The notes beneath the pieces were generated by a model. That model was given only the letters and a program-made list of their open reading frames with translations. It ran no database searches and was not told the DNA's origin. A stretch of DNA of 64,000 nucleotides from Duffyella gerundensis (GTDB lineage Bacteria > Pseudomonadota > Gammaproteobacteria > Enterobacterales > Enterobacteriaceae): the NCBI RefSeq assembly GCF_001517405.1, contig NZ_LN907827.1:998587-1062586 (forward strand), read 5' to 3'. Positions 27,711-37,726 of the stretch are shown here, one piece after another. Both the position numbers and the translations under genes were made by a program. The stretch's first letter is position 1. Each line of letters begins with the position of its first letter.

Positions 27711-29081
27711 CTAAAGGTTGTCGCCCTGCAGCAGGCGATCCTGCGGCGCGTTCGCCCGCTGGCGGTGCGTCAGCAGGAAATAACCGTAACCCACCAGCAT
27801 GAAGCCGACAAAAACCGCCCCAATCAGCGCATTAAACCAGAGCATCGCCAGCAGGCAAATCACCGCCAGCCCCAGCGCAATGGCGGGTACAATCGGATAG
27901 CCTGGCGCCCGAAAGCTGCGAGGCAGATCGGGCGCGATGCGGCGCAGACGAAACAGCGACAGCATGCTCATGATGTACATCACAATGGCACCAAACACTG
28001 CCATGGTGATCATCGCGGCGGTCAGGCTCATGCCCTGCAAATTAATCCAGCCGTCGCTGAAAATCGCGGCGATGCCAATCACGCCACCGGCGATAATCGC
28101 CCGGTGCGGCGTCTGAAAACGCGACAGTTTTGCCAGCGCTGGCGGCAGATAACCGGCGCGTGCCAAAGCAAAAAACTGCCGTGAATAGCCAAGAATGATG
28201 CCGTGAAAGCTGGCGATCAGGCCAAACAGTCCGATCCAGACCAGCATGTGCATCCAGTTAGAGTGCGCGCCGACGATCATTTTCATCGCCTGCGGCAGCG
28301 GATCGTTAATGTCCGACAGGCTGCGCCAGTCGCCCGCGCCGCCTGCCAGCAGCATCACGCCAATCGCCAGCACCACCAGCGTCAGAATGCCGCTGATATA
28401 GGCTTTGGGAATGGTACGCGTCGGATCTTTGGCTTCTTCGGCGGCCATCGCCGCGCCTTCAATGGCGAGGAAAAACCAGATGGCAAAAGGAATGGCGGCG
28501 AAGATGCCGGACACCGCGGGCAAACCAAAGCTGTCGCTGCCTGCCCAACCGTGCGCCGCAAAGTTGGCCAGACTAAAGCCCGGCGAGACCACGCCCATAA
28601 ACACCAGCAGTTCCAACACTGCCAGCACGGTGACTACCAACTCAAACATCGCCGCCAGCTTGACGCCAAGAATGTTCAACGTCATGAAAATCACGTAGGC
28701 GCCTACCGCCGCATATTTCGGATTCAGCGCCGGATACTGCACGTTGAGATAGGCGCCAATCGCCATGGCGATTGCCGGTGGGGCGAAGACAAACTCAATC
28801 AGCGTGGCGAGGCCAGCGATCAATCCGCCGGTTTCGCCAAAGGCCCGGCGGCTATAGGCAAAAGGGCCGCCCGCATGGGGAATGGCGGTGGTCAGCTCGG
28901 TAAAGCTAAAAATAAAACAGGTGTACATAGTGGCGATCAGCAGCGTGGTGACCAGAAAACCGAGCGTACCGGCCACGCCCCAGCCATAGCTCCAGCCAAA
29001 ATATTCGCCTGAGATCACCAGGCCAACCGCAATGCCCCACAAATGCAGGGTGCCTAACGTCGGTTTTAGCGTCGTTGTCAT
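27711..29081 (-). CDS. eat: Ethanolamine permease-type APC transporter
   Basis: 456 residues from MTTTLKPTLGTLHLWGIAV at 29081; the ATG two codons earlier sits too close to the GGGGAA site. About 12 TM helices. The N-terminal VGLVISGEYFGWSYGWG is characteristic of the ethanolamine permease branch of the APC superfamily, as are TTAIPHAGGPFAYSRRAFGE and the amphipathic FFLAIEGAAMAAEEAKDP. Divergent from a phosphotransferase gene across a 256-base region that contains a direct-repeat operator. Transported substrate is inferred; related permeases take amino acids. No eut genes are in the window. Confidence 0.82.
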   Translation of the reverse strand: MTTTLKPTLGTLHLWGIAVGLVISGEYFGWSYGWGVAGTLGFLVTTLLIATMYTCFIFSFTELTTAIPHAGGPFAYSRRAFGETGGLIAGLATLIEFVFAPPAIAMAIGAYLNVQYPALNPKYAAVGAYVIFMTLNILGVKLAAMFELVVTVLAVLELLVFMGVVSPGFSLANFAAHGWAGSDSFGLPAVSGIFAAIPFAIWFFLAIEGAAMAAEEAKDPTRTIPKAYISGILTLVVLAIGVMLLAGGAGDWRSLSDINDPLPQAMKMIVGAHSNWMHMLVWIGLFGLIASFHGIILGYSRQFFALARAGYLPPALAKLSRFQTPHRAIIAGGVIGIAAIFSDGWINLQGMSLTAAMITMAVFGAIVMYIMSMLSLFRLRRIAPDLPRSFRAPGYPIVPAIALGLAVICLLAMLWFNALIGAVFVGFMLVGYGYFLLTHRQRANAPQDRLLQGDNL

Positions 29082-29241
29082 TATCATTTCCCCGTTCAGA
29101 TGGTTGTTCCGGTGCTGTTGCGCGCCCGGTCTGTTAGTGGCCTTACATTGATAATGCCGCTGCTGCCGGGCTGAAACTTGACGTCGGCGGGGTGAGTTGT
29201 GCGCTGTGATGTCAACTTGTCAGCATCTGGCGTGGCCGCTG

Positions 29242-29276
29242 TCGTCTGTGGTCAACAAAGGCTCGTCTGCGGTCAA
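29242..29276 (+). promoter_or_regulatory. 21-bp-spaced direct repeat, candidate AraC/XylS-type operator
   Basis: TCGTCTGTGGTCAA (29242-29255) and TCGTCTGCGGTCAA (29263-29276) match at 13 of 14 bases and start 21 bp apart, two helical turns. AraC/XylS proteins bind direct repeats with this spacing next to the -35. The site lies in the divergent permease/kinase region, and an AraC-type gene is next in line. Confidence 0.65.
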
Positions 29277-29337
29277 GCGGCGAGACCCGAAGTTATCCCA
29301 TGCTGATAGCACTTTCGTTATGTCAGGAGCGCGAATC

Positions 29338-30339
29338 ATGGCCAAACAATATGACACCCTGAGCAACGCCGAGCTGCTGCAGCTGGCCCATCAGGCGCTG
29401 GCTCTCTATCCTGCGGCGCTACAGGGCGAGCTAAGCCTGCTTTGCCGTTCTGAGAACGCCACCTTTTTGCTGCGCGCGGCGGGAAAACGCTATGCGCTGC
29501 GTCTGCACCGCGCGGATTATCATCAAAAAGCGGCAATCGAGAGCGAGCTGCGCTGGCTGGAAGCGTTACGCGAAACCGGCATTGTGGTGCCGCAGGCGGT
29601 GCTGAGCGAGGCGGGCGAGGCGGTACAAACCCTGACGCTGGCGCAAGGCGGCGTGCGTTATGCGGTACTGTTTCACTGGCTTGACGGCGAGATGCCGACC
29701 ACCGAGGTCGATCCGCGTGCTTTTCAGCAGCTTGGCCGCATCACCGCGCAGTTGCACCGGCACAGCAAAAGCTGGCAGCAGCCTGCCGGTTTTCAGCGCA
29801 TTATCTGGGATCACGCCAGCATGGTAGGCGAGCAGGGCCACTGGGGACGCTGGCAGGATGCGCCTGGCCTGAAGGCGCAGGATCACGCCGTGGTGGCCGC
29901 AGCGATTGCGCAGGCCGGGCAGGATCTCGCCGCCTTTGGCAAAGATCGCGATCGCTATGGCCTGATCCACGCCGATCTGCGGCTGACCAATCTGCTGCTG
30001 CATAAGGGCGAAACCCGGGTTATCGATTTTGACGACTGCGGTTTTGGCTGGTATCTGCACGATCTGGCCGCCGCGATCAGCTTTGTTGAGCATCATCCGC
30101 GTGCCGCAGAATGGGTGGATAACTGGATTCGGGGTTACGAAGTGGTGGCGCACATCAGCGACGCCGAGCTGGCGCTGCTGCCGACGCTGTTGATTCAGCG
30201 CCGTATTCAGCTGCTGGCGTGGATCGGCTCGCATGCGGAAACCGAAATGGCCATCAGCCTCGGTCCTGACTGGGCCGATCATTCTGTGCGTCTCTGTCGC
30301 CGTTATCTGGAGAGTGCCGCGCTGCCTGTCGGTGCCTGA
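29338..30339 (+). CDS. APH/choline-kinase-like phosphotransferase
   Basis: 333 residues from MAKQYDTLSNAELLQL at 29338, with AGGAGCGCGAATC upstream. Kinase-like fold: a nucleotide-binding Lys/Arg region (GKRYALRLHRADYH), the Brenner catalytic motif LIHADLRLTNLLL (about residues 213-225), and the Mg-binding VIDFDDCGFGWYLHDLAA. Close to small-molecule kinases such as hydroxylysine/ethanolamine or homoserine kinases rather than antibiotic-resistance APHs. With the divergent permease it suggests uptake and phosphorylation of an amino alcohol. No phospholyase or aminotransferase partner was found next to it, so the downstream step is unknown. Confidence 0.85.
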   Translation: MAKQYDTLSNAELLQLAHQALALYPAALQGELSLLCRSENATFLLRAAGKRYALRLHRADYHQKAAIESELRWLEALRETGIVVPQAVLSEAGEAVQTLTLAQGGVRYAVLFHWLDGEMPTTEVDPRAFQQLGRITAQLHRHSKSWQQPAGFQRIIWDHASMVGEQGHWGRWQDAPGLKAQDHAVVAAAIAQAGQDLAAFGKDRDRYGLIHADLRLTNLLLHKGETRVIDFDDCGFGWYLHDLAAAISFVEHHPRAAEWVDNWIRGYEVVAHISDAELALLPTLLIQRRIQLLAWIGSHAETEMAISLGPDWADHSVRLCRRYLESAALPVGA

Positions 30340-30464
30340 TGCACCATCAGCGGGCAGGTTCTCGTCCGCGGCGGCGGCCAGCGCCATTAAACTGGCCTCA
30401 TCCGGGCTGGTATGAATCTTGCAAAAATCAGCGTCATGTTTTCGCTGCGTGAGGTAAGGCGACT

Positions 30465-31523
30465 ATGCAGACTCTGATGATCGGCCAGCCGGGAGGATTT
30501 TCCGTCGGCATGGAGAGCAATCGCGGCGTGCTGGCCGCCGCCGCCAGTGGCTTGAGCGAGTTTATTACCGATAAAGGCGGCGACGTCGATCGCATCTTTG
30601 GCCTCAGCGGCATTGATGCTGAAATGCTGGCGCAGCCGACGCTGAGCCTCGGGCTGGTGAATTATTGTCGCGTGCTGGAAGAGGCGGCGCGCCATTCCGG
30701 TTTTGATAACTTTGGCCTGCATTATGGTCGGCAGTTTAAGCCGCAGTCGCTGGGGCTAATTGGCTATATCGGCCTCTGCTCGGCGACGCTGGAGCAGGCG
30801 CTGCACAACGTGGTCAACGCCTTTCCCTGGCATCAGCACGACACGCTGACCCGGCTGGTCGATAAAGGCGACTGCTGGCGGCTGGATTATCAGGTGCGTC
30901 ACGGTGCGATTTTATGCCGCCGCCAGGATGCTGAGCTGACGCTGGGCATGTTTCTGAACCTGATCCGTCACGTGGCGGGCAAGCACTGGGCGCCGCGTGA
31001 GGTGCATTTTGAACATCCGCGTCCGCAGCAGTGGCACGATCACAGCAAGGTGTTTGATGCGCCGGTCTGGTTCGATCAGCCTTGCAATTCTCTGGTGATC
31101 GCTAAACGCGATCTGGCACGAGCGATGCCGGAAAGCGATCCGCTGTTGCTGATGGTGATGCAGGATGCGATTCGGCGGCTCAACGGCGAGGCGCCGCCGC
31201 AAAATATCGTTGAGCAGGCGCGCTCGCAGGTCAATTTGTCGCTGATGCAGGGTGAGCCCGTGCTGGAAGAGGTGGCAGAAAAGCTGGGCTTATCAAGCTG
31301 GTCGCTGCAACGACGGCTGCGCGAGGAGAGCATCAGCTTCACCGCGCTGGTGGACAACGTGCGCTGTGAAATGGCGACGCACTATCTGCAAAACCGGCAG
31401 CTGAGCATTTCTGAGATGGCGCTGCTGCTCGGCTATTCCGAGGTCAGCGCCTTCTCACGGGCGTTTCGCCGCTGGTTTGGCATCAGTCCGCGGCAGTGGC
31501 GGCAGGATGAGCTGGCGGTGTAG
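30465..31523 (+). CDS. AraC family transcriptional regulator (Arabinose_bd-type N-domain)
   Basis: 352 residues from ATG 30465 behind GAGGTAAGGCGACT. The N-terminal about 200 residues are the PF12625-type sensor domain (LGLVNYCRVLEEAARHSGFDNFGLHYGRQFKP, GLIGYIGLCSATLEQAL) seen in OruR/ArgR-like regulators. The C-terminal AraC HTH has SSWSLQRRLREESISF and LLGYSEVSAFSRAFRRWFGISPRQWR. Probably controls the adjacent permease/kinase pair through the 29242-29276 repeats. Its stop overlaps the convergent lipoprotein gene by 41 bases. Confidence 0.9.
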   Translation: MQTLMIGQPGGFSVGMESNRGVLAAAASGLSEFITDKGGDVDRIFGLSGIDAEMLAQPTLSLGLVNYCRVLEEAARHSGFDNFGLHYGRQFKPQSLGLIGYIGLCSATLEQALHNVVNAFPWHQHDTLTRLVDKGDCWRLDYQVRHGAILCRRQDAELTLGMFLNLIRHVAGKHWAPREVHFEHPRPQQWHDHSKVFDAPVWFDQPCNSLVIAKRDLARAMPESDPLLLMVMQDAIRRLNGEAPPQNIVEQARSQVNLSLMQGEPVLEEVAEKLGLSSWSLQRRLREESISFTALVDNVRCEMATHYLQNRQLSISEMALLLGYSEVSAFSRAFRRWFGISPRQWRQDELAV

Positions 31524-31881
31524 TCGCACGCAGCGGCTTGAAGTTCAGCTGAAATGTCTCGGGTGCCTGGGTTGGCGGCAACGGCCAGCTTTTTACGCTG
31601 CCGATGGTGTGCCAGGCTTTCAGGCAGAGCGCCTCATCGCCTTCGGTGCGCAGCACGTTGAGTTTCCCCTGCGCATTACGCGCAACGCTGACCACGCACT
31701 GCTGCCCGACGTAACGATCGTAGCCGACAAAGTTGCGCTGAATGTTCGCATTGACCTCAGCCAGCCAGCGGCACTGCTCAGTGGACACGCCGGACGCACA
31801 GGGCGCTGCCGTCGTCGACGGCGTACTGGCGCAGCCCGCCAGCCAGAATGCGCCTGCCAGCGCGATAACCTGAATTTTCAC
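31483..31881 (-). CDS. Lipoprotein with TolA C-terminal-like domain
   Basis: 132 residues. Lipobox LAGC (Cys17) follows MKIQVIALAGAFW, and the mature protein has a Thr/Ala-rich linker. The rest resembles the TolA C-terminal domain: FVGYDRYVGQQCVVSVARNAQGKLNVLRTEGDEALCLKAWHTIGSVKSWPLP, with two cysteines as in TolA. Such stand-alone lipoproteins occur in several enterobacteria and may bind the Tol/Pal system or phage proteins; no role is proven. The gene is convergent with the AraC regulator and the final 41 bases overlap it. Confidence 0.8.
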   Translation of the reverse strand: MKIQVIALAGAFWLAGCASTPSTTAAPCASGVSTEQCRWLAEVNANIQRNFVGYDRYVGQQCVVSVARNAQGKLNVLRTEGDEALCLKAWHTIGSVKSWPLPPTQAPETFQLNFKPLRATTPPAHPAATAAD

Positions 31882-31944
31882 TACGTCACTCCTTATTGAT
31901 CAGGTCCACAGGCTACCCAAAAGCCGCCGCCGCCGAAAGCGCGA

Positions 31945-34900
31945 TTACACTGAAAATAGCCGATCCAACTTGCTGTAACCGAGCCCGTTCATTTTCCGCA
32001 CCCGAATCTGTACCGGAATACGTTCCTTCATCGCCTCCACATGGCTGATCACACCGATGGTTTTGCCGCTGGCGTTGAGCGCATCCAGCGCGTCAAGCGC
32101 CACATCGAGCGTGTCGCTGTCGAGCGTGCCAAATCCCTCATCGAGAAACAGCGATTCGATACGCGTCTTGTGGCTGACCAGATCGGAGAGTGCCAGCGCC
32201 AGCGCGAGGCTCACCAGGAAGCTTTCGCCGCCGGACAGGGTGCGCGTATCGCGCGCGCTGTCTGCCTGCCAGGTATCAATCACCTGCAGCTCCAGCGCCT
32301 CTTCCGATTTACGCTGCAACAGATAGCGGCCATGCAGCCGATCAAGCTGGCGATTAGCGAGCCAGACCAGATGATCCAGCGTCAGCCCCTGCGCGAATTT
32401 ACGAAACTTATCGCCGCTGCCGGAGCCGACCAGCTCGTTAAGCAAGCCCCAGTTAAGCAGCGACTGCTCTTCGTCGGCAATCTGAGTCAGCAGCGCCGAT
32501 TGCTGTTCACGCAGCTTGCTATCGCTCTCCAGCTGCTGACGCGACTGACCCTGCTGCTGTGCATTCTCTCGCGCCAGCTGGCGCAGCTGTGCCAGCTTTT
32601 CGGTCAGTTCAGCCAGCGGCAGGTTAAGCGCGGGCTGCTTTTGCTGATGAGCGGCGAGGGCAGACTGCGCCCGATCGGCCAGCACGCTGGCGCGCTGCAA
32701 TGCCTGTTCCGCCTGCTGCTGCGCCGCACGTAATGTCGCGGCCTCGCTGGTATCCAGCAACGCTGCCTGGAATGTGGCTTCATCGTTAAAGCCCTGTTCA
32801 GCCAGCGCCTCACGGAACGCAGCGGCGGTGATTTCGGCGCGCTGCCGTAATGTTAGGCACTGAGCGGAAAGCGAACGCTGTTCGCCGTCAAGAATATTAA
32901 GCTGATTTTGCGCCTGCTGGCTCTGCTGCGTGGCGGCATTTAACGCCTGTTCGGCCTGCGTTAGCGCCTGTTGCGCCTGCTGACGCGCATCATCGACGCG
33001 CCGATCGCCAAGCAGCTGCTGGCGCTGCTGCTGCAGGCTTGCCCGCTGTTGCTGCAGCGATGTCAGCTCCTGCTGCCACTGTTGCAGCTGCGCCTCCTGT
33101 TGCTGCAGCTGTTGCGTTAACAGTGCCAGCTGCTGTTGTCGTTCAGCTAGTCGTTGGGCCAACTCGGTAAGTGCGCGCTCACTTTCCTGCCACTGTTGCC
33201 ACTCCTGCTGGCGTGCCTCAAGCCAGTCGTTGCGCTGGTCAACGGCAGGCGATGCCAGCGGCGCCAGCGAAGCGTGGAAAGCCTCTGCCAGCACGGCGCA
33301 GTGCTGCTGCGCTTTTTCCTGCTGTTGGTGAGCCTGTTCAGCGCTGCGCGTCAGGTTGTCCAGCTGCTGAATGAGCAACTGCTGCTGCTGTTGCTGCTGC
33401 TGGCACTGCTGCTGCACCTGCCAGTAGTGCTCTTTTGCCTGCTGGACGCGCGTGCTGGCTTGCTGGAGTGTCAGCTGCTGCTGCGCCAGTTGCGCCTCTT
33501 CTGCATCCTGTTGCGCCAGCCAGGCGTCGATCTCCGCCTGCTGTTCTGGTGCGATGCTCAGCGCCAGTAATTCGTTTAGCTGCTGCCACTGATGCAGGCA
33601 CTGCTCGTGCTCCTGCGTCAGCTCAAGCTGCTCGCGCGTCAGCTGTTGCTGCTGCATCTGCACGCCTTCCCGCAGCGCTTTTCTGGCACTGCCTTCTTCG
33701 CCCAACTGCTTCACTTCCTGTTCCAGCTGCTGCAATCGCAGCTGGTTTTCAGTGAGGGTTAAGGTCTGATAAGCGTCAATCGCCGGATGTTCACAGGCGC
33801 CGCAGAGCGGGCAGGGCGCGCCAGACGTTAGTTGGGCACGATAACCGGCGAGATCGGCAATCTGCTTTTCCAGCTCGCAGCGCTCACGCAGATCTTTTAG
33901 ATGCTGATGTTTTTCTGCCCAGCGCTGACGCAGCAGCGCCAGCTGTTGTTCATGTTCCTGCTGCTGTTGCTGAAGCTGTTGCTGGCTGTGCTGCTGTTTC
34001 TGCTGGCGCGTTGTCAGCTGTCTCAGTTGCGGTGCCAGCAGGGCCAGCCGTTGCCGGGCCGGGCGCTGTTGCATCAGCCGCTCGCTGCTGGCCTGAAGCT
34101 GCTCTGGCGCATGCTGCTGGTGCAGCACCGCCAGCGCGCGCTCCGCCTCGGCTGCCTGCTGTTCGGCGATCTGCTGCTGGCTGAGCAGCGGCGCCATCGT
34201 TTGCTGCAAGGCATCAAGCTGCTGCTTGTGTTGTTGTCGATCGCGCTGCTGCTGGTTCAGCGCGGCGGTAAGTTCTGCCTGTTGCTGTTCCGCCTGCTGC
34301 AGCTGACGAAGCTGTTCACGCCAGGCGGGCAGCGCTTCGCCCCAACGCGCCAGATGCGGATGCGCCTCGCGCCACTGCTGTTGCCGCTGTTGCTGCGTCA
34401 GTAAATCCTGAAGGGTCTGCTGCTGCTCACGCTGAGCACGCTGCTGTGTTGCCACGCCAGCGGCATGATCGTCGCAGCTGGTGCGTAGCTGCGCGATCTG
34501 CTGATCGATGCGTTCTCGTTGGCTGTCCAGCGGAATCACCTGTTCAGTGAGATGCTGAACCGCTAACTGAGCGTCATACTGCTGCTGACGCCGCGCCGCC
34601 GCCAGCGCCAGCGCCTGTTGCAGTTGCTGCTGTTCCGCTTGCTGCTGTGTCATGCGCTGCTGCAATTGGCTTAGCTGCTGTTCAAGCTGCTGCAAATCCT
34701 CGTTGACCTGCTGGCGCTGTTGCCACACCGTGCGCAATGCTTCGGCCGGTGCGGCACGTGCCAGACGTTCGCGCTCGGGCGCCAGCTGTTGCCAGTGCTG
34801 CTGCGTCTGCTGCTGTTGCTGACTGGCAGCGTCGGCATCCTGCGCCAGCTGCTGCTGCTGTTCATGCCAGCGCTGCGCCTGACTGAGCTGCTCAATCTGC

Positions 34901-35610
34901 TGATTAAGCTGCTGTTCCTGTTCGCCCAGCACATCCAGCTGCTGTTGCAGATTAGCCACGCTGGCGCTATCCAGCAGCGCCATCGCCGAGGCGCGCGTGC
35001 GTAATGATTCCAGCGCCAGCCGTGCGCTTTTATGCCGTTCAAACACCGCTATCGACAGCTGACCATAGATTTCCGTGCCGGTCAGCTCCTCCAGCAGCTC
35101 GGCGCGTTCGCCCGCTTTAGCATTCAGAAAGGCGGCAAACTGACCCTGCGACAGCATCATCGATTTGGTGAAGCGAGCAAAATCGAGGCCAGAGAGCGTT
35201 TCGATCATCTTCAGCTTGTCGTTGACCTTATCGGCCACGATGACATTGTCATCGCAGCGCGCCAGCTCGACGCGCGGCGCCTGCAGCTTGCCATCCACCG
35301 CGCCGCGCGCGCGGTTCTGACTCCAGAAGGCGCGCCAGGCGACGCCTTTGACTTCAAATTCCACTTCGGCGAGACATTCGGCGGTATCACGGGTAATCAG
35401 TTCATTCTGCGTCTGCGATAGCGGGCCAAGGCGCGGCGTTTGATGATAAAGCGCCAGGCAGATGGCATCCAGCAGGGTGGTTTTGCCCGCGCCAGTGGGG
35501 CCGGTAATGGCAAACAGGCCGTTACTGGCAAACGGCTCGGCGCTGAAATCTATTTTCCATTCGCCGCGCAGTGAGTTGAGGTTTTTAAAACGCAGGGTCA
35601 ATATTTTCAT
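31945..35610 (-). CDS. sbcC: Exonuclease subunit SbcC (Rad50-like)
   Basis: 1221 residues, longer than the E. coli protein (1048). Walker [12 protein letters not shown] is near residue 40, and the SMC-like arms are very long coiled coils with an unusual density of Gln (runs such as QQQQQQQ). The zinc-hook CPLC is at 600-603 between the arms. The ABC signature [10 protein letters not shown] and Walker [13 protein letters not shown] are near the C-terminus. With SbcD it cleaves hairpins and double-strand ends. Start ATG overlaps the sbcD stop (ATGA). The extra length is in the coiled-coil arms. Confidence 0.96.
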   Translation of the reverse strand: MKILTLRFKNLNSLRGEWKIDFSAEPFASNGLFAITGPTGAGKTTLLDAICLALYHQTPRLGPLSQTQNELITRDTAECLAEVEFEVKGVAWRAFWSQNRARGAVDGKLQAPRVELARCDDNVIVADKVNDKLKMIETLSGLDFARFTKSMMLSQGQFAAFLNAKAGERAELLEELTGTEIYGQLSIAVFERHKSARLALESLRTRASAMALLDSASVANLQQQLDVLGEQEQQLNQQIEQLSQAQRWHEQQQQLAQDADAASQQQQQTQQHWQQLAPERERLARAAPAEALRTVWQQRQQVNEDLQQLEQQLSQLQQRMTQQQAEQQQLQQALALAAARRQQQYDAQLAVQHLTEQVIPLDSQRERIDQQIAQLRTSCDDHAAGVATQQRAQREQQQTLQDLLTQQQRQQQWREAHPHLARWGEALPAWREQLRQLQQAEQQQAELTAALNQQQRDRQQHKQQLDALQQTMAPLLSQQQIAEQQAAEAERALAVLHQQHAPEQLQASSERLMQQRPARQRLALLAPQLRQLTTRQQKQQHSQQQLQQQQQEHEQQLALLRQRWAEKHQHLKDLRERCELEKQIADLAGYRAQLTSGAPCPLCGACEHPAIDAYQTLTLTENQLRLQQLEQEVKQLGEEGSARKALREGVQMQQQQLTREQLELTQEHEQCLHQWQQLNELLALSIAPEQQAEIDAWLAQQDAEEAQLAQQQLTLQQASTRVQQAKEHYWQVQQQCQQQQQQQQLLIQQLDNLTRSAEQAHQQQEKAQQHCAVLAEAFHASLAPLASPAVDQRNDWLEARQQEWQQWQESERALTELAQRLAERQQQLALLTQQLQQQEAQLQQWQQELTSLQQQRASLQQQRQQLLGDRRVDDARQQAQQALTQAEQALNAATQQSQQAQNQLNILDGEQRSLSAQCLTLRQRAEITAAAFREALAEQGFNDEATFQAALLDTSEAATLRAAQQQAEQALQRASVLADRAQSALAAHQQKQPALNLPLAELTEKLAQLRQLARENAQQQGQSRQQLESDSKLREQQSALLTQIADEEQSLLNWGLLNELVGSGSGDKFRKFAQGLTLDHLVWLANRQLDRLHGRYLLQRKSEEALELQVIDTWQADSARDTRTLSGGESFLVSLALALALSDLVSHKTRIESLFLDEGFGTLDSDTLDVALDALDALNASGKTIGVISHVEAMKERIPVQIRVRKMNGLGYSKLDRLFSV

Positions 35611-36830
35611 GTGGACGTCTCATCGTCATTCAGGCCATCAAGCGTTTGCGCAAAGAGCTGACGCAGCGTGGTTTGCTGCTGCTCAGAGAGCGACTCCTGC
35701 GCCAGACGCCGGGCAAAGACCTCATCGGGCTGCAGCTCGCTCAGGGTTTCGTTGAGATGGCTGGCGAAATGACGCTCGCGTTGTTCACGGCTGCGGCGAA
35801 TCAGCAGCACTTCAACCGGCAGATCGGCGGTGAGCTGTTCAATGTGACGCTGCACATCATTGAGGTATTCCAGCGTGGCGATTTCAATATCCAGCCACAC
35901 CGGTTGCGGATAGTCACCGTGACGGAACGGGGTCAGCTGTTGCTCAATCTCCGCCAGCGATCCTTTCAGAATCTGCATTGGCTGAAACACCGGCACCACC
36001 AGCGTCTCGATCTCATTAAGCCGATCGCCGCTGAATTCCAGCAGAAAAACGCTTTTTTCGCTGCCGCACTCGTCAAAGCTCAAAGGAATGGGCGAGCCGC
36101 TGTAACGAATAATCTCGCTGCCGCCGATGCGCTGCGCCCGATGAATGTGGCCGAGTGCAATGTAATCAGCGGGCGGAAACGCCTGCGCCGGAAAGGCGTC
36201 CAGCGTGCCGATATAGATGTCGCGGACCGCGTCACTTTTAGTCACGCCGACGGTGGTCAGATGGCCGGTGGCGACGATCGGCAGGCGATCGCCGCGGCGC
36301 TCGCGTTCGGTCAGCGCCTGCTGATAGCAGCGCTGATAGTGCTCGCTGATCGCTTCCAGCAGGCTCTGCTGTTTTTCACGACCGGACTGCCCAGCGCGGC
36401 TGCGCAGAATGTCACGCGGCCGCAAAAAGGGAATGGCGCAGAGCAGCGCGCCCGGCTGACCCTGGCGATCTTTCAGCAGCAGCACCTGATCGGCAGGATC
36501 GTCGCTGGCAGCGGCGATCACCCGGGTATTCAGGCAGGCGAGCAGTTCGCGCGACTCATTCAGGGTGGCAACGGAATCGTGATTGCCACCCAGCACCACC
36601 AACTCACAGCCGGTGGCCTGCAGCTGCACCACAAAGCGATTGTAGAGTTCGCGGGCGTAGCTCGGCGGCGAGCCGGTATCAAAAATGTCGCCCGCCACCA
36701 CAATGGCATCCACCTGATGCTGCTCGACACACGCCAGCAGCCAGCTAAAAAAAGCCTGATGCTCCGGTGCGCGGCTTTTGGTGTAGAAAAACTGACCCAA
36801 ATGCCAGTCGGAGGTGTGAATGATGCGCAT
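35607..36830 (-). CDS. sbcD: Exonuclease subunit SbcD (Mre11-like)
   Basis: 407 residues from [16 protein letters not shown] at 36830. Five calcineurin-type phosphoesterase motifs are visible: [34 protein letters not shown] and ALGHIHR, coordinating two Mn ions. Nuclease subunit of the SbcCD complex. Its ATGA overlap with sbcC ensures coupled translation, and it is divergent from phoB as in E. coli. The ribosome site (GGGAATCAGC) is moderate. Confidence 0.97.
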   Translation of the reverse strand: MRIIHTSDWHLGQFFYTKSRAPEHQAFFSWLLACVEQHQVDAIVVAGDIFDTGSPPSYARELYNRFVVQLQATGCELVVLGGNHDSVATLNESRELLACLNTRVIAAASDDPADQVLLLKDRQGQPGALLCAIPFLRPRDILRSRAGQSGREKQQSLLEAISEHYQRCYQQALTERERRGDRLPIVATGHLTTVGVTKSDAVRDIYIGTLDAFPAQAFPPADYIALGHIHRAQRIGGSEIIRYSGSPIPLSFDECGSEKSVFLLEFSGDRLNEIETLVVPVFQPMQILKGSLAEIEQQLTPFRHGDYPQPVWLDIEIATLEYLNDVQRHIEQLTADLPVEVLLIRRSREQRERHFASHLNETLSELQPDEVFARRLAQESLSEQQQTTLRQLFAQTLDGLNDDETST

Positions 36831-36952
36831 GCTGATTCCCGGGCAATGAAAAGACACCGCCGATTATACCGACTGAAAATAAAAAGGGGCGAAGGAAAGC
36901 GGTAACAGAAGTGTTAAAAACCGTGCGGCACCCCCGTGCTTTTTTCATAAAT

Positions 36953-36970
36953 CTGTCATAAAACTGACGC
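36953..36970 (+). promoter_or_regulatory. Pho box upstream of phoB
   Basis: CTGTCATAAAACTGACGC, matching CTGTCATAWAWCTGTCAY, with flanks almost identical to the E. coli phoB promoter. PhoB autoregulation site. Confidence 0.9.
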
Positions 36971-37021
36971 ATAATGACGCCGCAAATCCCAGTGACCCGG
37001 GTCACATTCGCAGGAGCAATA

Positions 37022-37711
37022 ATGGCTAAGCGTATTTTGGTTGTCGAAGATGAAGCCCCCATTCGTGAAATGTTGTGTTTTGTGCTGGAGCAGAACGACT
37101 ACCAACCAATAGAAGCAGAAGATTACGACAGCGCGATCAATATGCTGATTGAACCCTGGCCGGACCTGATCCTGCTTGACTGGATGCTGCCAGGCGGCAG
37201 CGGCATTCAGTTCATTAAACACCTGAAGCGTGAAGCGATGACCCGGGATATTCCGGTGATGATGTTGACCGCGCGCGGTGAAGAGGAAGATCGGGTACGT
37301 GGCCTGGAAGTCGGCGCCGACGATTACATTACCAAGCCTTTTTCGCCAAAAGAGCTGATGGCGCGCATCAAAGCGGTAATGCGCCGTATTTCACCGATGG
37401 CGGTGGAAGAGGTGATTGAAATGCAGGGATTGAGCCTTGATCCTTCATCGCATCGGGTGATGTCAGAAACCACGCCGCTGGAAATGGGCCCTACTGAATA
37501 CAAACTCTTGCACTTTTTCATGACGCATCCGGAACGGGTTTACAGCCGCGAACAGCTGCTGAATAACGTCTGGGGCACCAACGTCTACGTGGAAGATCGC
37601 ACCGTGGACGTGCATATTCGGCGTTTGCGTAAGGCGCTGGAACTCTCCGGACACGATCGCATGGTACAAACCGTGCGTGGAACAGGGTATCGTTTCTCCG
37701 CCCGCTACTGA
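37022..37711 (+). CDS. phoB: Phosphate regulon response regulator PhoB
   Basis: 229 residues, start [18 protein letters not shown] at 37022 behind CAGGAGCAATA. Receiver domain with the phosphorylated Asp53 ([10 protein letters not shown]), acidic pocket VVEDE and Lys in TKPFSPKEL; then the OmpR-type winged helix (about 130-229, [14 protein letters not shown]). Activates the Pho regulon on phosphate limitation. Pho box at 36953 gives autocontrol; phoR follows after 15 bases. Confidence 0.98.
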   Translation: MAKRILVVEDEAPIREMLCFVLEQNDYQPIEAEDYDSAINMLIEPWPDLILLDWMLPGGSGIQFIKHLKREAMTRDIPVMMLTARGEEEDRVRGLEVGADDYITKPFSPKELMARIKAVMRRISPMAVEEVIEMQGLSLDPSSHRVMSETTPLEMGPTEYKLLHFFMTHPERVYSREQLLNNVWGTNVYVEDRTVDVHIRRLRKALELSGHDRMVQTVRGTGYRFSARY

Positions 37712-37726
37712 TCCGGAGTCACACTC

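Noticed and set aside
28203..29012. 269-codon + frame opposite the permease
   Set aside because: Antisense shadow of a clear APC permease in a GC-rich gene; low-complexity His/Gln/Arg product.
33000..35000. Dense CTG/CAG repeats, considered as a tandem-repeat array
   Set aside because: They are irregular and explained by the Gln-rich coiled coil of SbcC.
35646..36905. 419-codon + frame opposite sbcD
   Set aside because: Antisense shadow; sbcD motifs are intact on the other strand.
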